From the NCBI GenBank assembly GCA_001970955.1, contig MPUH01000037.1:1-64000 (forward strand): a stretch of 64,000 nt of DNA, written 5' to 3'. The notes under the pieces are model-generated. The model did no database searches, was not told the origin of the DNA, and saw only the letters and a program-made list of their open reading frames with translations. Positions 10,807 through 19,797 of the stretch are shown here, piece after piece; within the stretch, counting starts at the first letter, position 1; each line of letters begins with the position of its first letter. Source of the stretch: Stentor coeruleus. Its lineage: Eukaryota; Ciliophora; Heterotrichea; Heterotrichida; Stentoridae. Both the position numbers and the translations under genes were made by a program.

Positions 10807-11291
10807 ATTTGAATCACTATATTAGAAAAAATATTTAGATTTATTATGTCATATTTTTCTTATATAAAGAAAAACGCTTATAACATGATAATAATTCGAT
10901 TAGACGTAATGGACTTAAAAATGTTTAATGCTTAAAATTCATATATTTTTATCTATAGGACAAAATTAACAACTTTCAATAAAAGCATATAATAAAATAG
11001 TTTATTTGCTTTGGTGAATATATAAAAGTCTCTAAGAAAAGCTGTAAAGTTTCTAAAAGTTATTTTTTATCTGAAATTCAACATAAAATACCTAAATAAA
11101 ATACCTTGATTTTAACTGAAGATATCATCATGAAATCAATGCTTATAACATACTTTACCCTGCATTTTATAAAAAGTTATAAATTTCTATTCCTAAAATC
11201 AATTTTTTTACTTAATACTATTCTTATGTACTTATATATCTATCATAATAAATTTCTGTTATAAAGAAGTGTTTATAATCATTGATAACTA
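10807..11291. other. Intergenic, no gene seen
   Basis: AT-rich sequence between two - strand genes. No supported open frame or RNA gene is visible. Confidence 0.5.
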
Positions 11292-11792
11292 TTACAATAG
11301 TTGATTCAAACTTCTTGTCTTTTCTTTAATTTTCAAGTTCATTAGTGAATCGTAATTTCTAATTAAATTCAAAGGTGGCTGCCCGGGCTGCGCTAGACTT
11401 CCGTATTCATTTACTCCTTCATCTATTTCAGCAATTGGGTTTAATTTTTTCTTTAGATTTATTTCTATCATTCTTTGTTTCACTGAGATCCAATCATTGC
11501 TGATGCTTGAATTTTTGTTTGTCAGACTTTCTAAGCGTTCCATATCTTCGTCAAACGACGTGTTAAGATAATGACTAAGTGAAAGAGTTGACTCACTACG
11601 TTTTGGCTGTACAGAATGGTTTTCTCGTCGAGAGTTTTTTCTGATGTTCTGGTTAATTGGGGCTTTACGATGTTCTAATCTTTTACTAGTCTCAGAAGGC
11701 ATTAATTTACCTGTAGGTTTATGCTTTTTTTTGAGTGGTTTTTTAGGCTTGCCTTGGTAGGCAGAAATTAGAGCTTCAAGTTTGGAGTTCAT
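11292..11792 (-). CDS. Small basic hypothetical protein
   Basis: Not recognised. The 166 residues are very basic in the first half (KPKKPLKKKHKPTGK, repeated RKNSRR-type patches) and more mixed in the second. No known domain is visible. The start ATG is preceded by CTTATATACCAATTTCATAA. The basic N-terminus could be a nuclear localisation signal or a microtubule-binding patch (inference). The uninterrupted frame and ordinary codon use support a real gene. Confidence 0.65.
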   Translation of the reverse strand: MNSKLEALISAYQGKPKKPLKKKHKPTGKLMPSETSKRLEHRKAPINQNIRKNSRRENHSVQPKRSESTLSLSHYLNTSFDEDMERLESLTNKNSSISNDWISVKQRMIEINLKKKLNPIAEIDEGVNEYGSLAQPGQPPLNLIRNYDSLMNLKIKEKTRSLNQLL

Positions 11793-12874
11793 TTATGAAA
11801 TTGGTATATAAGATTATATTTTTAGTAGTATTAATGGATAGTACTTTTTTGATATTGGCCCATTGAGTTTTGAGATAAAAGTTTGGTAGTTAATTAAGAA
11901 TGTTATTTGTAAGATTGGTTAAGTTTGTGTAAATAATTTATGGGAATTTTAATGGAAGTTATGGATTACTATTCAGTACTTAAACATGGTTTAACGAAAT
12001 TTGTTAAAGATAACTTTGAGTAAATTTGAAGATCTTACGCTATTAAATTTTTATTAATATAGTTTGATAAGAATGATTTTGTAAGTAAAGTTGGAGAGGC
12101 TTGTCATGAATTTTGTATGAAAGGGAATTTATTAAAACCTTGAAATTATTTTCACAAAAAAGATATTCTAATTATTGTTTAACTTTACTATTATATATAA
12201 AGCACTAACATCTGTAAAAAATATAAAATTGCTTAATAAATTAAGAAAATTTGCTTAGTTTCAAAAGCTAAGTATTTCAAAATTTAATTCTGATAATACA
12301 TAATTTTTTTGATATCCAAAAAGTGAAAACGACTAAATCTTAACCAAATCTACAAACATAAAATAATAATTATTTTTCTGTAATTCAATCTTTCTTTCGC
12401 CAAACTTGTATACCAGAATTTAAAATTTTATTGCATCATCATATACATAATAAATATATTAAAATATTTTATACTAGTATTTAAACCATAATCAACTTGA
12501 CTTTATTATAGCCCTAAAGCCCTAACCCTTTTAAAAATAACAATATATAAATCAAAGCACACAAATACAAAAAAATAACTCTAAATTATTTCTAAATACC
12601 TATCCCAATAATAAAACCATTTACCTAAAAACACACAGCCCTATTCACAAAAAAACATCTTCAATAAATTAAACTGATAATAAAATATATTATTTTCCTA
12701 ATGAATTCTTTCCTACCCACCTAAATAATCTCTAACCCATATAAAAATCCAACTATTAAAAATGACCTAATTTTCTTTAAAAGCCATCTAATTATTAGCC
12801 AAGTCCAGACTATATTCCTTTAAAGTTTTTGCCAATCCTAATCAAAAATTATATACCAATAAAAGTCTAATAAA
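11793..12874. other. Intergenic, mostly empty
   Basis: T/G-rich on the left and strongly C/A-rich toward the + gene at 12875. One stretch around 11952-12150 looks like a nonsense-interrupted frame and is listed separately. Confidence 0.5.
11952..12153 (+). pseudogene. Possible decayed small gene
   Basis: From the ATG at 11952 one + strand frame reads MEVMDYYSVLKHGLTKFVKD and continues with coding-like wording (for example FVSKVGEACHEFCMKG) but is cut by one TAA, one TGA and one TAG in the same frame. No 15-nt GT...AG intron removes them. It may be a nonsense-inactivated gene, or chance. The family is not recognised. Confidence 0.25.
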
Positions 12875-13798
12875 ATGTCTGAAGGCCAAGTTAAATGTAT
12901 AGGGACAGTTGTTGTCGCTGTCGTAGTATGTGTAGGAGCTTACATCTATGGTTCATATGCGAGCTTAGAACCAAGAGAAATAGGAATTGTCTACAATTCA
13001 ATTGATAAAACCGTAGGCAATACAACTTACACTGGTGGTGCACATTTTGTTGGTCTCTTTTACAGCTTCATCAATTTCCCAGGAGGATATGAAACTGTAG
13101 AGTTCTCATCAGCAGCAAATGCTAAAAATGATCCTATTACAGTAAGAACTAGTGATGGAAATAGCATTGAAATAAGTGTTAGTTTCCAATATACCATTAT
13201 TCGTGAAGAACTTTCTTATCTTTACTCAAAGTTCAATAAAAACTATTTGTCTGTTTTTGTTGATATGGCCCGTGACTCTTTATTAAAAACTGCAGCTATG
13301 TACTCTGCTAATGAATTCTGGGGAATTCGTAATGATATTTCTATTGAAATGCTGAAAAATTTAAACTCTTCGCTTAATGAAGCTAGTGCTAATGTTGTTA
13401 ACTTCCAATTCCTTAAGGTTGATATTTCAAGTGATTATGAAAGCAAAATTGTTGAGACTCAGGTCGAAAAACAACTTTCTAATACTGAAGTTTATAAAAA
13501 TGAAGCAGCGCTGATTAGGCAAAGTATTGAGATATTGAGTTCAGAAAGTAATCAAAATATTACTTCGATTAATGCTGAAGCTGAAGCTGAATCTTATTAT
13601 ATTGTTCAAGTTGCTGAAGGTGCTGCAAAGAAGAGAATGATTGATGTTGAAGCTGAGATTTATCAACTTACTATTAAAGAATTAGGATTTAATACAACTG
13701 AGATGAATGAGTACATATTTTTGAGATCTATTGAGGATCAACCTAATGCCACTTTTATTGTTGGTATGACTGATGCTGTTATTCAGATCAAGACTTAG
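12875..13798 (+). CDS. SPFH/Band 7 (prohibitin-like) membrane protein
   Basis: A 307-residue protein with one N-terminal membrane segment (about 8-28, VVVAVVVCVGAYIYG) followed by an SPFH/Band-7 type domain: the EPREIGIVYN opening, a mid-domain VRTSDGNSIEISVSFQY strand pair, and a helical EAEAESYYIVQVAEGAAKK segment typical of the stomatin/prohibitin helical part. Such proteins form oligomeric scaffolds at membranes; which membrane cannot be told. The member is divergent, so prohibitin or stomatin orthology is not claimed. The ATG follows AAAGTCTAATAAA. Confidence 0.85.
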   Translation: MSEGQVKCIGTVVVAVVVCVGAYIYGSYASLEPREIGIVYNSIDKTVGNTTYTGGAHFVGLFYSFINFPGGYETVEFSSAANAKNDPITVRTSDGNSIEISVSFQYTIIREELSYLYSKFNKNYLSVFVDMARDSLLKTAAMYSANEFWGIRNDISIEMLKNLNSSLNEASANVVNFQFLKVDISSDYESKIVETQVEKQLSNTEVYKNEAALIRQSIEILSSESNQNITSINAEAEAESYYIVQVAEGAAKKRMIDVEAEIYQLTIKELGFNTTEMNEYIFLRSIEDQPNATFIVGMTDAVIQIKT

Positions 13799-14432
13799 AA
13801 TTTAGTTAGAATAAATTTAGATTATGCTTTAAAAAATTGTTGGGATAAAAATCAAAAGATTTTTTTTCTAATGAAATTATTCGATCAAAAATTTGTAGAG
13901 GATTGGATTATATAATTTTTTCAAACAAGATATTAATTTTATGGGTTGTTTTATGATAAAAATATTGATTTTTAAGTAAAATAATATGTTTTTTGGTAGT
14001 TTATGAAAGATTTTCAAACTTTTATCATTTTGTATTCATAAAATCACTATCAACTTACATTTAATTACCTAATCAACATAATATCACATTCCTGCAATTC
14101 AAATTGTAAATTTTCGATTTATAAGTCAATTCTCCTTATCCAAACTCCTGAAAGCTAAAAAACCCCTTGAATAACTCAAACACATCCTGACCTATACTGC
14201 CTCATAATTCATCCAACAAATTCATTCCATTATCTGCTTTTTTATTATCATTGATCACTTGTCTCTTAAAACCCTTTCAAATATTTCCCTATTTTAGCAT
14301 ATATCAATGTAAAGATATATATTTTTTCAAGTCAACACAAAATCAATCTTTCCTATAAAGAATCAATCCCTAAATTCACTTTTCCTCTCTGAGTTTGCAG
14401 TAGTGTTTCTTTAACTTTGTGGACTATAATAA
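13799..14432. other. Intergenic, no gene seen
   Basis: G/T-rich after the upstream gene, then clearly C/A-rich up to the next start at 14433. No gene found. Confidence 0.5.
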
Positions 14433-15116
14433 ATGGCACTAAGATCAGTTCTAAGAGCAACTCGCTTAAACCCTCCAACTCGTCATAAAGCTTGGGTTCA
14501 AATGCTAACAGAAAAAGCAGTTACTAATGAAGATCAGTCTTCAGTCAGTGCCTTGGCTACAATTTGCGATTATTATGCAATAGGAATCCCTGAAGAAGAA
14601 GTGAAGGCTAAGAATAACTTCCAAGTTAAATGGGATGAATGGGCACATTTACAAACCCCTGGACTTGTTTCTAAGCTAAGGGCAAAAGTCGATGCCATAA
14701 ATGCAGAGCCTTATGAAACTGAGGTTCTGGCTCACGAAATTGTTAGTGAAACTGAGGCTTTAAAAAAACTAAGCCACATTGTAACCTACAATGCAGTTCT
14801 TCATCTTTCGTTTGTATCTGAAAAAGACAATTTAATTGAAAATATCTACCACGCTAAGCCTTTTTCTGTGACGGATTTATGGGAAGTTTCCTCAATGTAC
14901 AAATATGACGACATGGCATATCGCTGGGACAAGGAACTTGGATGGATTATGCCAAACAATGATCAAATAATTGAAGACTACTGTGGCACAAATGCTCTTC
15001 AATTCCAAAAAGATATGTGCAAACGAGCCACAGACAGATATTGTTATGACTTTTTGGGTAGACATCAACTCATGTGCACAGCAGGAAAACTATCTCAAAC
15101 CCAACGTGAAGACTAA
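14433..15116 (+). CDS. Hypothetical, possibly mitochondrial protein with a four-Cys C-terminus
   Basis: Not recognised. The 227 residues start MALRSVLRATRLNPPTRHKA, positively charged without acidic residues and compatible with a mitochondrial presequence. The C-terminal 45 residues carry four cysteines spaced C-x11-C-x7-C-x10-C (YCGTNALQF... to HQLMC), which is similar to, but not identical with, twin CX9C/CX10C helical hairpins of intermembrane-space and respiratory-chain subunits. A ciliate-specific respiratory complex subunit is a reasonable guess only. The ATG follows GACTATAATAA directly, a strong example of the start-proximal element in this window. Confidence 0.75.
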   Translation: MALRSVLRATRLNPPTRHKAWVQMLTEKAVTNEDQSSVSALATICDYYAIGIPEEEVKAKNNFQVKWDEWAHLQTPGLVSKLRAKVDAINAEPYETEVLAHEIVSETEALKKLSHIVTYNAVLHLSFVSEKDNLIENIYHAKPFSVTDLWEVSSMYKYDDMAYRWDKELGWIMPNNDQIIEDYCGTNALQFQKDMCKRATDRYCYDFLGRHQLMCTAGKLSQTQRED

Positions 15117-15231
15117 ATTATTCTAGTTAATTTTAGAGGCTAATTAGTCTTAATTCCAAGTCAGAAATGCACAGAACATTTAACCATCATTAGGCTGAAT
15201 AAGATACAATTTATTATTAGGAAAAATCAGT

Positions 15232-16635
15232 ATGTTACCTCAATCCATCCTATCAGAGATAATGACTAACCTCTCACTGTCTGAATTGTTGGAAGTTAGA
15301 ATCGTCAATAAGCGTTTTTATAATGCTTGTAATTTACCTGATGTCTATAGACGTGAATTCATAGCGTTGTGGATGACATCATCTAACACTTTAAGGCAGG
15401 CGTCAATCAATTGGAAATCATTATGTCTGGCGGGGATTCGAGCGAAATTGTATTGGCAGAACTTATCAGATGAAATTTTTACGCGTCAAGAACTCAGAAT
15501 TTTATATGATGAATTGGTCAGTACATTGGCTTCTCCATCCCCAATATTTCCTGCACTTAGAAGGGATATATTTTCCATGCCTACATTGATACAAGATTTG
15601 CTTGCAAACCCTGATGACCAGTACTTAACAGATTATGAACTTGAACAATATTCAGATTCAGTGGCGAATTACCTTGAGGAATATTCTGAAGAACTTTATT
15701 ATCAAACCCCTACTAATAATTTAGTTTCTGTTAGGTGGAATACTAGAAAAACTCATGAAAGGGATAGTATCGGAAGTGTGTCTACACAATGCTCAGATGA
15801 CTTTGGTGACGGTTTTTTGATAACTCTTGTTAAAGCAATTAAAAAACCAGTAAGAGTTTTTTGTAAGGCAACTTCTCAATTGCTCCTTGAATCATCCTCA
15901 CCACTTCAAAATTATTCAAATGCATGGGAATCATATACTTTTGCCGCTAAAAAAATAAACTCTCTATTTCTTCCTGTTACTGAACTTATTAATGACTTCT
16001 ATGAAATAAAATTTGGAACAGAAGCACTTGCACCACCAAGAATAAATATGTTGAAAATATTACTTCGTTTATGGCGTAAAAATGTTTTTGAGCCTTGTAA
16101 AACATTGATATTAGAAGAAGTTATCAAAGAAGTTAATCAAATTAAAGAAAATAACATGGCAAACTTATATTGGGCAGAGAGTAGAAGAATAGTTGAAAGT
16201 CTTCTGGATCTTAGTCTTAATGAACTTAGTGTTTTTTTTAAACAGCATTCTTTACTCAAACTTGAAGGACCGTATTTTTTTTTGCACTCTGGGATTTTAG
16301 ACCATTTAAAAAAATATTACAACAATTTTCCAGGGGTCTTTGAAACTGAACAAGAAGTCCTTTCAGGGATTTTTATACCAGCTACAGTAAGAGAAGCAAG
16401 AAGAACTTACTGTATTACTATAGGGACAAAGTTTCAAGATCATATTCTGCTAAATGAAAGTTTAAACCAAGATAAAAATGATGAAGACTTAATGATTGAA
16501 TGGAGTGCTCAAAATTATGGAATACCGACTGATCATAATTCAGAAATCCTTTCACGATTTTCACAGTGTAGAGATCATAAGCTAAGCGATATTCTTAATC
16601 AACTTCACAATTATCACGAGTATATAGATATTTAA
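15232..16635 (+). CDS. F-box protein
   Basis: The first 45 residues fit an F-box: LPQSILSEIMTNLSLSELLE followed by VRIVNKRFYNAC, the leucine/proline pattern that binds Skp1 in SCF ubiquitin ligases. The remaining 420 residues are alpha-helical without a recognised substrate-binding repeat. The role as an SCF substrate adaptor follows from the family; the substrate is unknown. The start ATG is followed at once by the F-box, as is common. It lies 115 bp after the upstream gene on the same strand. Confidence 0.75.
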   Translation: MLPQSILSEIMTNLSLSELLEVRIVNKRFYNACNLPDVYRREFIALWMTSSNTLRQASINWKSLCLAGIRAKLYWQNLSDEIFTRQELRILYDELVSTLASPSPIFPALRRDIFSMPTLIQDLLANPDDQYLTDYELEQYSDSVANYLEEYSEELYYQTPTNNLVSVRWNTRKTHERDSIGSVSTQCSDDFGDGFLITLVKAIKKPVRVFCKATSQLLLESSSPLQNYSNAWESYTFAAKKINSLFLPVTELINDFYEIKFGTEALAPPRINMLKILLRLWRKNVFEPCKTLILEEVIKEVNQIKENNMANLYWAESRRIVESLLDLSLNELSVFFKQHSLLKLEGPYFFLHSGILDHLKKYYNNFPGVFETEQEVLSGIFIPATVREARRTYCITIGTKFQDHILLNESLNQDKNDEDLMIEWSAQNYGIPTDHNSEILSRFSQCRDHKLSDILNQLHNYHEYIDI

Positions 16636-16759
16636 TAATAAACTTTAAGATTCGCTTATGAGAGTTTATAAGAATATTTTTTTTTTATCCCTTGTATTTT
16701 GATTTATGATCTAAAATGTATTACTTGGAAGAAAGACTAAAATGGTTATTTCGTAAGGC

Positions 16760-17077
16760 TTAGTTTTGTTCTTGCATTGCAGATGCTATGAGGATACTCT
16801 CACCTGGACGCTTAACTTGTGGGGGTGGAGGAGCTTCAGCGGTTATACTAAGAACATTTTCACCACGTAGTAAAAGCATTCCAAGCATACGCTTTTGTTC
16901 CCTTTCTGGCTCTCCAGCTCTTTTTGGTTTAACTTTTCTGAATTCTTCAGTATCAGAAAGCACTAAATTCATATGTTTATCAAATGCAAGGAAATTCCCT
17001 ACCATTTGCCTACCGTCTGTCAAAGTGACTCTAACTCTGTAGTTAATCCACTGCAGCATTTTGCCTCCTTTCGACAT
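16760..17077 (-). CDS. SNRPB: Small nuclear ribonucleoprotein SmB
   Basis: SmB/B' is one of seven Sm proteins forming the ring on U1, U2, U4 and U5 snRNAs. The 105 residues hold the Sm1 motif ([23 protein letters not shown], split here as about 16-38) and Sm2 ([14 protein letters not shown]), followed by [10 protein letters not shown], which marks SmB rather than another Sm paralogue. The long Pro/Gly/Arg tail of animal SmB is missing, so this is a short, yeast-like or shorter form. In a genome with 15-nt introns this is a core part of the machinery that removes them. The ATG follows CTTCTAATAAAAATATCAA. Confidence 0.95.
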   Translation of the reverse strand: MSKGGKMLQWINYRVRVTLTDGRQMVGNFLAFDKHMNLVLSDTEEFRKVKPKRAGEPEREQKRMLGMLLLRGENVLSITAEAPPPPQVKRPGESILIASAMQEQN

Positions 17078-17368
17078 TTGATATTTTTATTAGAAGATTT
17101 TAAGACTTTAATAAAAAATTGTTATGCTTTTTTACTTTTAGAAAATTTGTATAGAATTAGAAAGGTTTAATGATAATGTTTTGGGTTTATAAAAACTATA
17201 GTGATATATTTATATAGGAGAAAAGGTATGAATGAAAAATTAAAATACAATACTTTATGCTTACATCTTAATAAAAGTCATAATAGATGTAGCATGAATT
17301 TTGCCTGTAATTACAAACTAAAGTAATAATTTTGATTTAGTTTTAATATAAGAAATAAATATATTTAC

Positions 17369-18901
17369 ATGAAATCTATAAAGCTCAAACCGTTGTTTTT
17401 CCCTACTGATGATATTCTTGTAGTACCTCCAGAAATTTTAAACCAGCCAACTAATTTCCCTGAGGAAAAGGTAAAAAACAAGACCCTAAGCAGTTCAAAT
17501 CAACTGATTTCGATACTTAGAAGCCGAAGATTGAAAAAGCAAGAATTGAGAAAAAATATAGTGAATGATGATGAAAAAGAGACTGTGAAAAAATTATCTG
17601 AATGGAAAAGAAATAATTCACCAAAGTCTCCTATCTTGAGAAAATTCACTTTTAAGCGAACGTTTACTCTAAATAACATAACTAATGAGCAGAGATCACC
17701 AACAAGAACTTCAAATGAGTTAGAGAAAATCATCCCAACACGACTTAATACATTAGAATCATTAATCAATGCGGTTCATAACATTCTAACAGCAGAGAGG
17801 TTTAAAAAGCGGGTTCAAGATGAAGAAATAAAAAAAATATCAGAACGAAACCAAGACTACGAAAGACAAGTAAAAGATCGTATAATTCGATCCTCTAAAG
17901 AAATACGTGGACTAAAAGACTTTATCTACGATAATACTGCTCGATTAGAAGAACTTAAAAAAGCAAAAGAAGATTGTGATAAGGCATTCGAACAAGAGTG
18001 TACAAATTTTTCTACTATTGAAGCCCATGAATTAATGCTTAGAGACAAAGAAAAAGGTCGTAAAAGTATTAAACCAAGTGAAGAAAAAGAGTATTTCATA
18101 AAAAAAGAAAAACTCAGACAGGCAAAATATGAAATCCACAAAAAACATCAAGAAGAAAGTGACAGACTCATAGAAACTATAAACAATCTAAATAAAACAA
18201 TTGAACAAGCTGAATATCAGCGAAGAATATCAAAAAATGAATTAAAAGAATACCAAGAGCAAATAGTAATGTTATACTGCAGAACTTTAAGAGATGGTAA
18301 AGATTTAAGATCAGATGGGCTTAGATGGATTATTAAAGCACTTTGGGCGATGAATGAACCAATTCCTTTTTCAGCTTTTCCAAAATTTATAGATGAAGAG
18401 TCTATTCAGTTTTTATTAGACATTGCTGAGAAGGATGTTGAGATTGAAATGTATGAAAGAGAATTAGAAAAACTTAGAACTGAAGCTAAGAATAAAAGAC
18501 CTTCATCAGCAGTACCTTCAGCTAGAAATCTTTATAGAGATGTTAAACAAAGATTAAGAGATATAAGTCAATCTTCAATAGGAAAACCTGTATTTTCACC
18601 TTCATATACTGAAGAAACTGAGATTTCTGGTAAAAGTTATTTTAAGTTAGAGCCAAGTATTTATACAGGGATTTCTGAACTTAGAGATAAGATTTGTAAA
18701 GTCCATGAATTAGTTAAAGAAATGATCAATAACGAAATAAAGCGAGTGACAGAATCGTATCAGCCAAACCAAAGCGGAGAAGAGGATATTGGGATTATGC
18801 ATATTATCAGATGTTTAGTTGGGGATAAAGTTAGAGAATTTAACAAGTATACAAGATCTTCGATATTCGGCAATAAAACCAAGGTTTTAATCAAATTTTA
18901 A
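17369..18901 (+). CDS. Coiled-coil protein with a conserved WIIKALW block
   Basis: The family is not named with confidence. The 510 residues have a basic N-terminal 100, a long coiled coil (about 135-310), then a folded block with DGLRWIIKALWAMNEPIPFS and FIDEESIQFLLDIAEKD, then another helix and a C-terminal globular end. The WIIKALW block looks like a conserved protist/cilium-type domain rather than filler. The gene is followed only 26 bp later by the next + strand gene, suggesting very compact transcription units or read-through. No intron is needed. Confidence 0.8.
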   Translation: MKSIKLKPLFFPTDDILVVPPEILNQPTNFPEEKVKNKTLSSSNQLISILRSRRLKKQELRKNIVNDDEKETVKKLSEWKRNNSPKSPILRKFTFKRTFTLNNITNEQRSPTRTSNELEKIIPTRLNTLESLINAVHNILTAERFKKRVQDEEIKKISERNQDYERQVKDRIIRSSKEIRGLKDFIYDNTARLEELKKAKEDCDKAFEQECTNFSTIEAHELMLRDKEKGRKSIKPSEEKEYFIKKEKLRQAKYEIHKKHQEESDRLIETINNLNKTIEQAEYQRRISKNELKEYQEQIVMLYCRTLRDGKDLRSDGLRWIIKALWAMNEPIPFSAFPKFIDEESIQFLLDIAEKDVEIEMYERELEKLRTEAKNKRPSSAVPSARNLYRDVKQRLRDISQSSIGKPVFSPSYTEETEISGKSYFKLEPSIYTGISELRDKICKVHELVKEMINNEIKRVTESYQPNQSGEEDIGIMHIIRCLVGDKVREFNKYTRSSIFGNKTKVLIKF

Positions 18902-18927
18902 TTGGTAATTTATATCCAATAATAAAA

Positions 18928-19710
18928 ATGAAGCACAGAAACGAGTCAGAAAACTTAATACTTGAGATTGAGGCTGGCTTTTCAGGGAATTACTCAAAGT
19001 CAACAGTGACTCACTTGGATTCTAGAGCGATACAGTATAATTCAGAAGGTAATCTTGTGTTTTCTCAACTGCTAAAGTACATATTTCCTCAAGAATCTAA
19101 AGGTAATTTTATGATTTCCTATTATTCTCCTACAAGACAATCTTTTGTTTACCTTGGTACAAATCCTATTGATAATACCGCTGTAATAAATAAGCAAGAG
19201 CTTATAAGTGGATTATTAAAAGTCAAATTCAGGTTCATTTCTAATGCAGATTTTTCACATCCTATCCCTGATGATGAAGGATCAGATGAAGGTGATAAAG
19301 TCGGTAGAAGGACAAAAGAAAGGAAAATCGGATATATTATTGAAAAAGTTGCCAGATGGAGGAATTTGTATAATGGTATTCAAAATGCTAAGGGAAATAC
19401 AATTAGAATGACTTTAGAGGAAGCGGCAAAACAAGTTGATATTTCAAAGAAATCATTAGATGATTATTTATTGCAACTGAGGTTCGGTAGGAAATTCGGG
19501 TTTAATTTTGAAGAGCACAAAAATGATAAAGTTGGAATTCTTAGAGCTTATGTGAAAAATTTTAAAAAACTTCAATCGAAATTGAATACTGAAGCAGGAA
19601 ATGCAGAGTTAAAAGTACTGTTAAGTAGTAGAGGAACTCCTTCTTGTAAGTCAGATAAATGTTGTGTGCCTCCTCCTGGAGTGATTCAATCGAAGGATTT
19701 CAATTTATAG
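18928..19710 (+). CDS. Ubiquitin-like N-terminus plus HTH-like domain protein
   Basis: Not firmly recognised. The 260 residues have a beta-rich N-terminal part (about 8-110) that could be a PB1 or ubiquitin-like fold. Then RRTKERKIGYIIEKVARWRN leads into a helical block (about 130-210) with MTLEEAAKQVDISKKSLDDY and LLQLRFGRKFGF, which reads like a helix-turn-helix or winged-helix unit (a VDISKKSLDDY helix after a tight turn). A DNA-binding or transcription role is inference. A short Cys-containing tail (CKSDKCCVPPPG) ends the protein. It lies 26 bp after the upstream stop; its ATG follows CCAATAATAAAA. Confidence 0.75.
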   Translation: MKHRNESENLILEIEAGFSGNYSKSTVTHLDSRAIQYNSEGNLVFSQLLKYIFPQESKGNFMISYYSPTRQSFVYLGTNPIDNTAVINKQELISGLLKVKFRFISNADFSHPIPDDEGSDEGDKVGRRTKERKIGYIIEKVARWRNLYNGIQNAKGNTIRMTLEEAAKQVDISKKSLDDYLLQLRFGRKFGFNFEEHKNDKVGILRAYVKNFKKLQSKLNTEAGNAELKVLLSSRGTPSCKSDKCCVPPPGVIQSKDFNL

Positions 19711-19797
19711 CTAGAAATAGGCTAAATACTACATAAGTAAATTTTAGGCCTTAAATCTTACAGTTTTTATTTGAATCCATTAGAATAATAAACCAAA

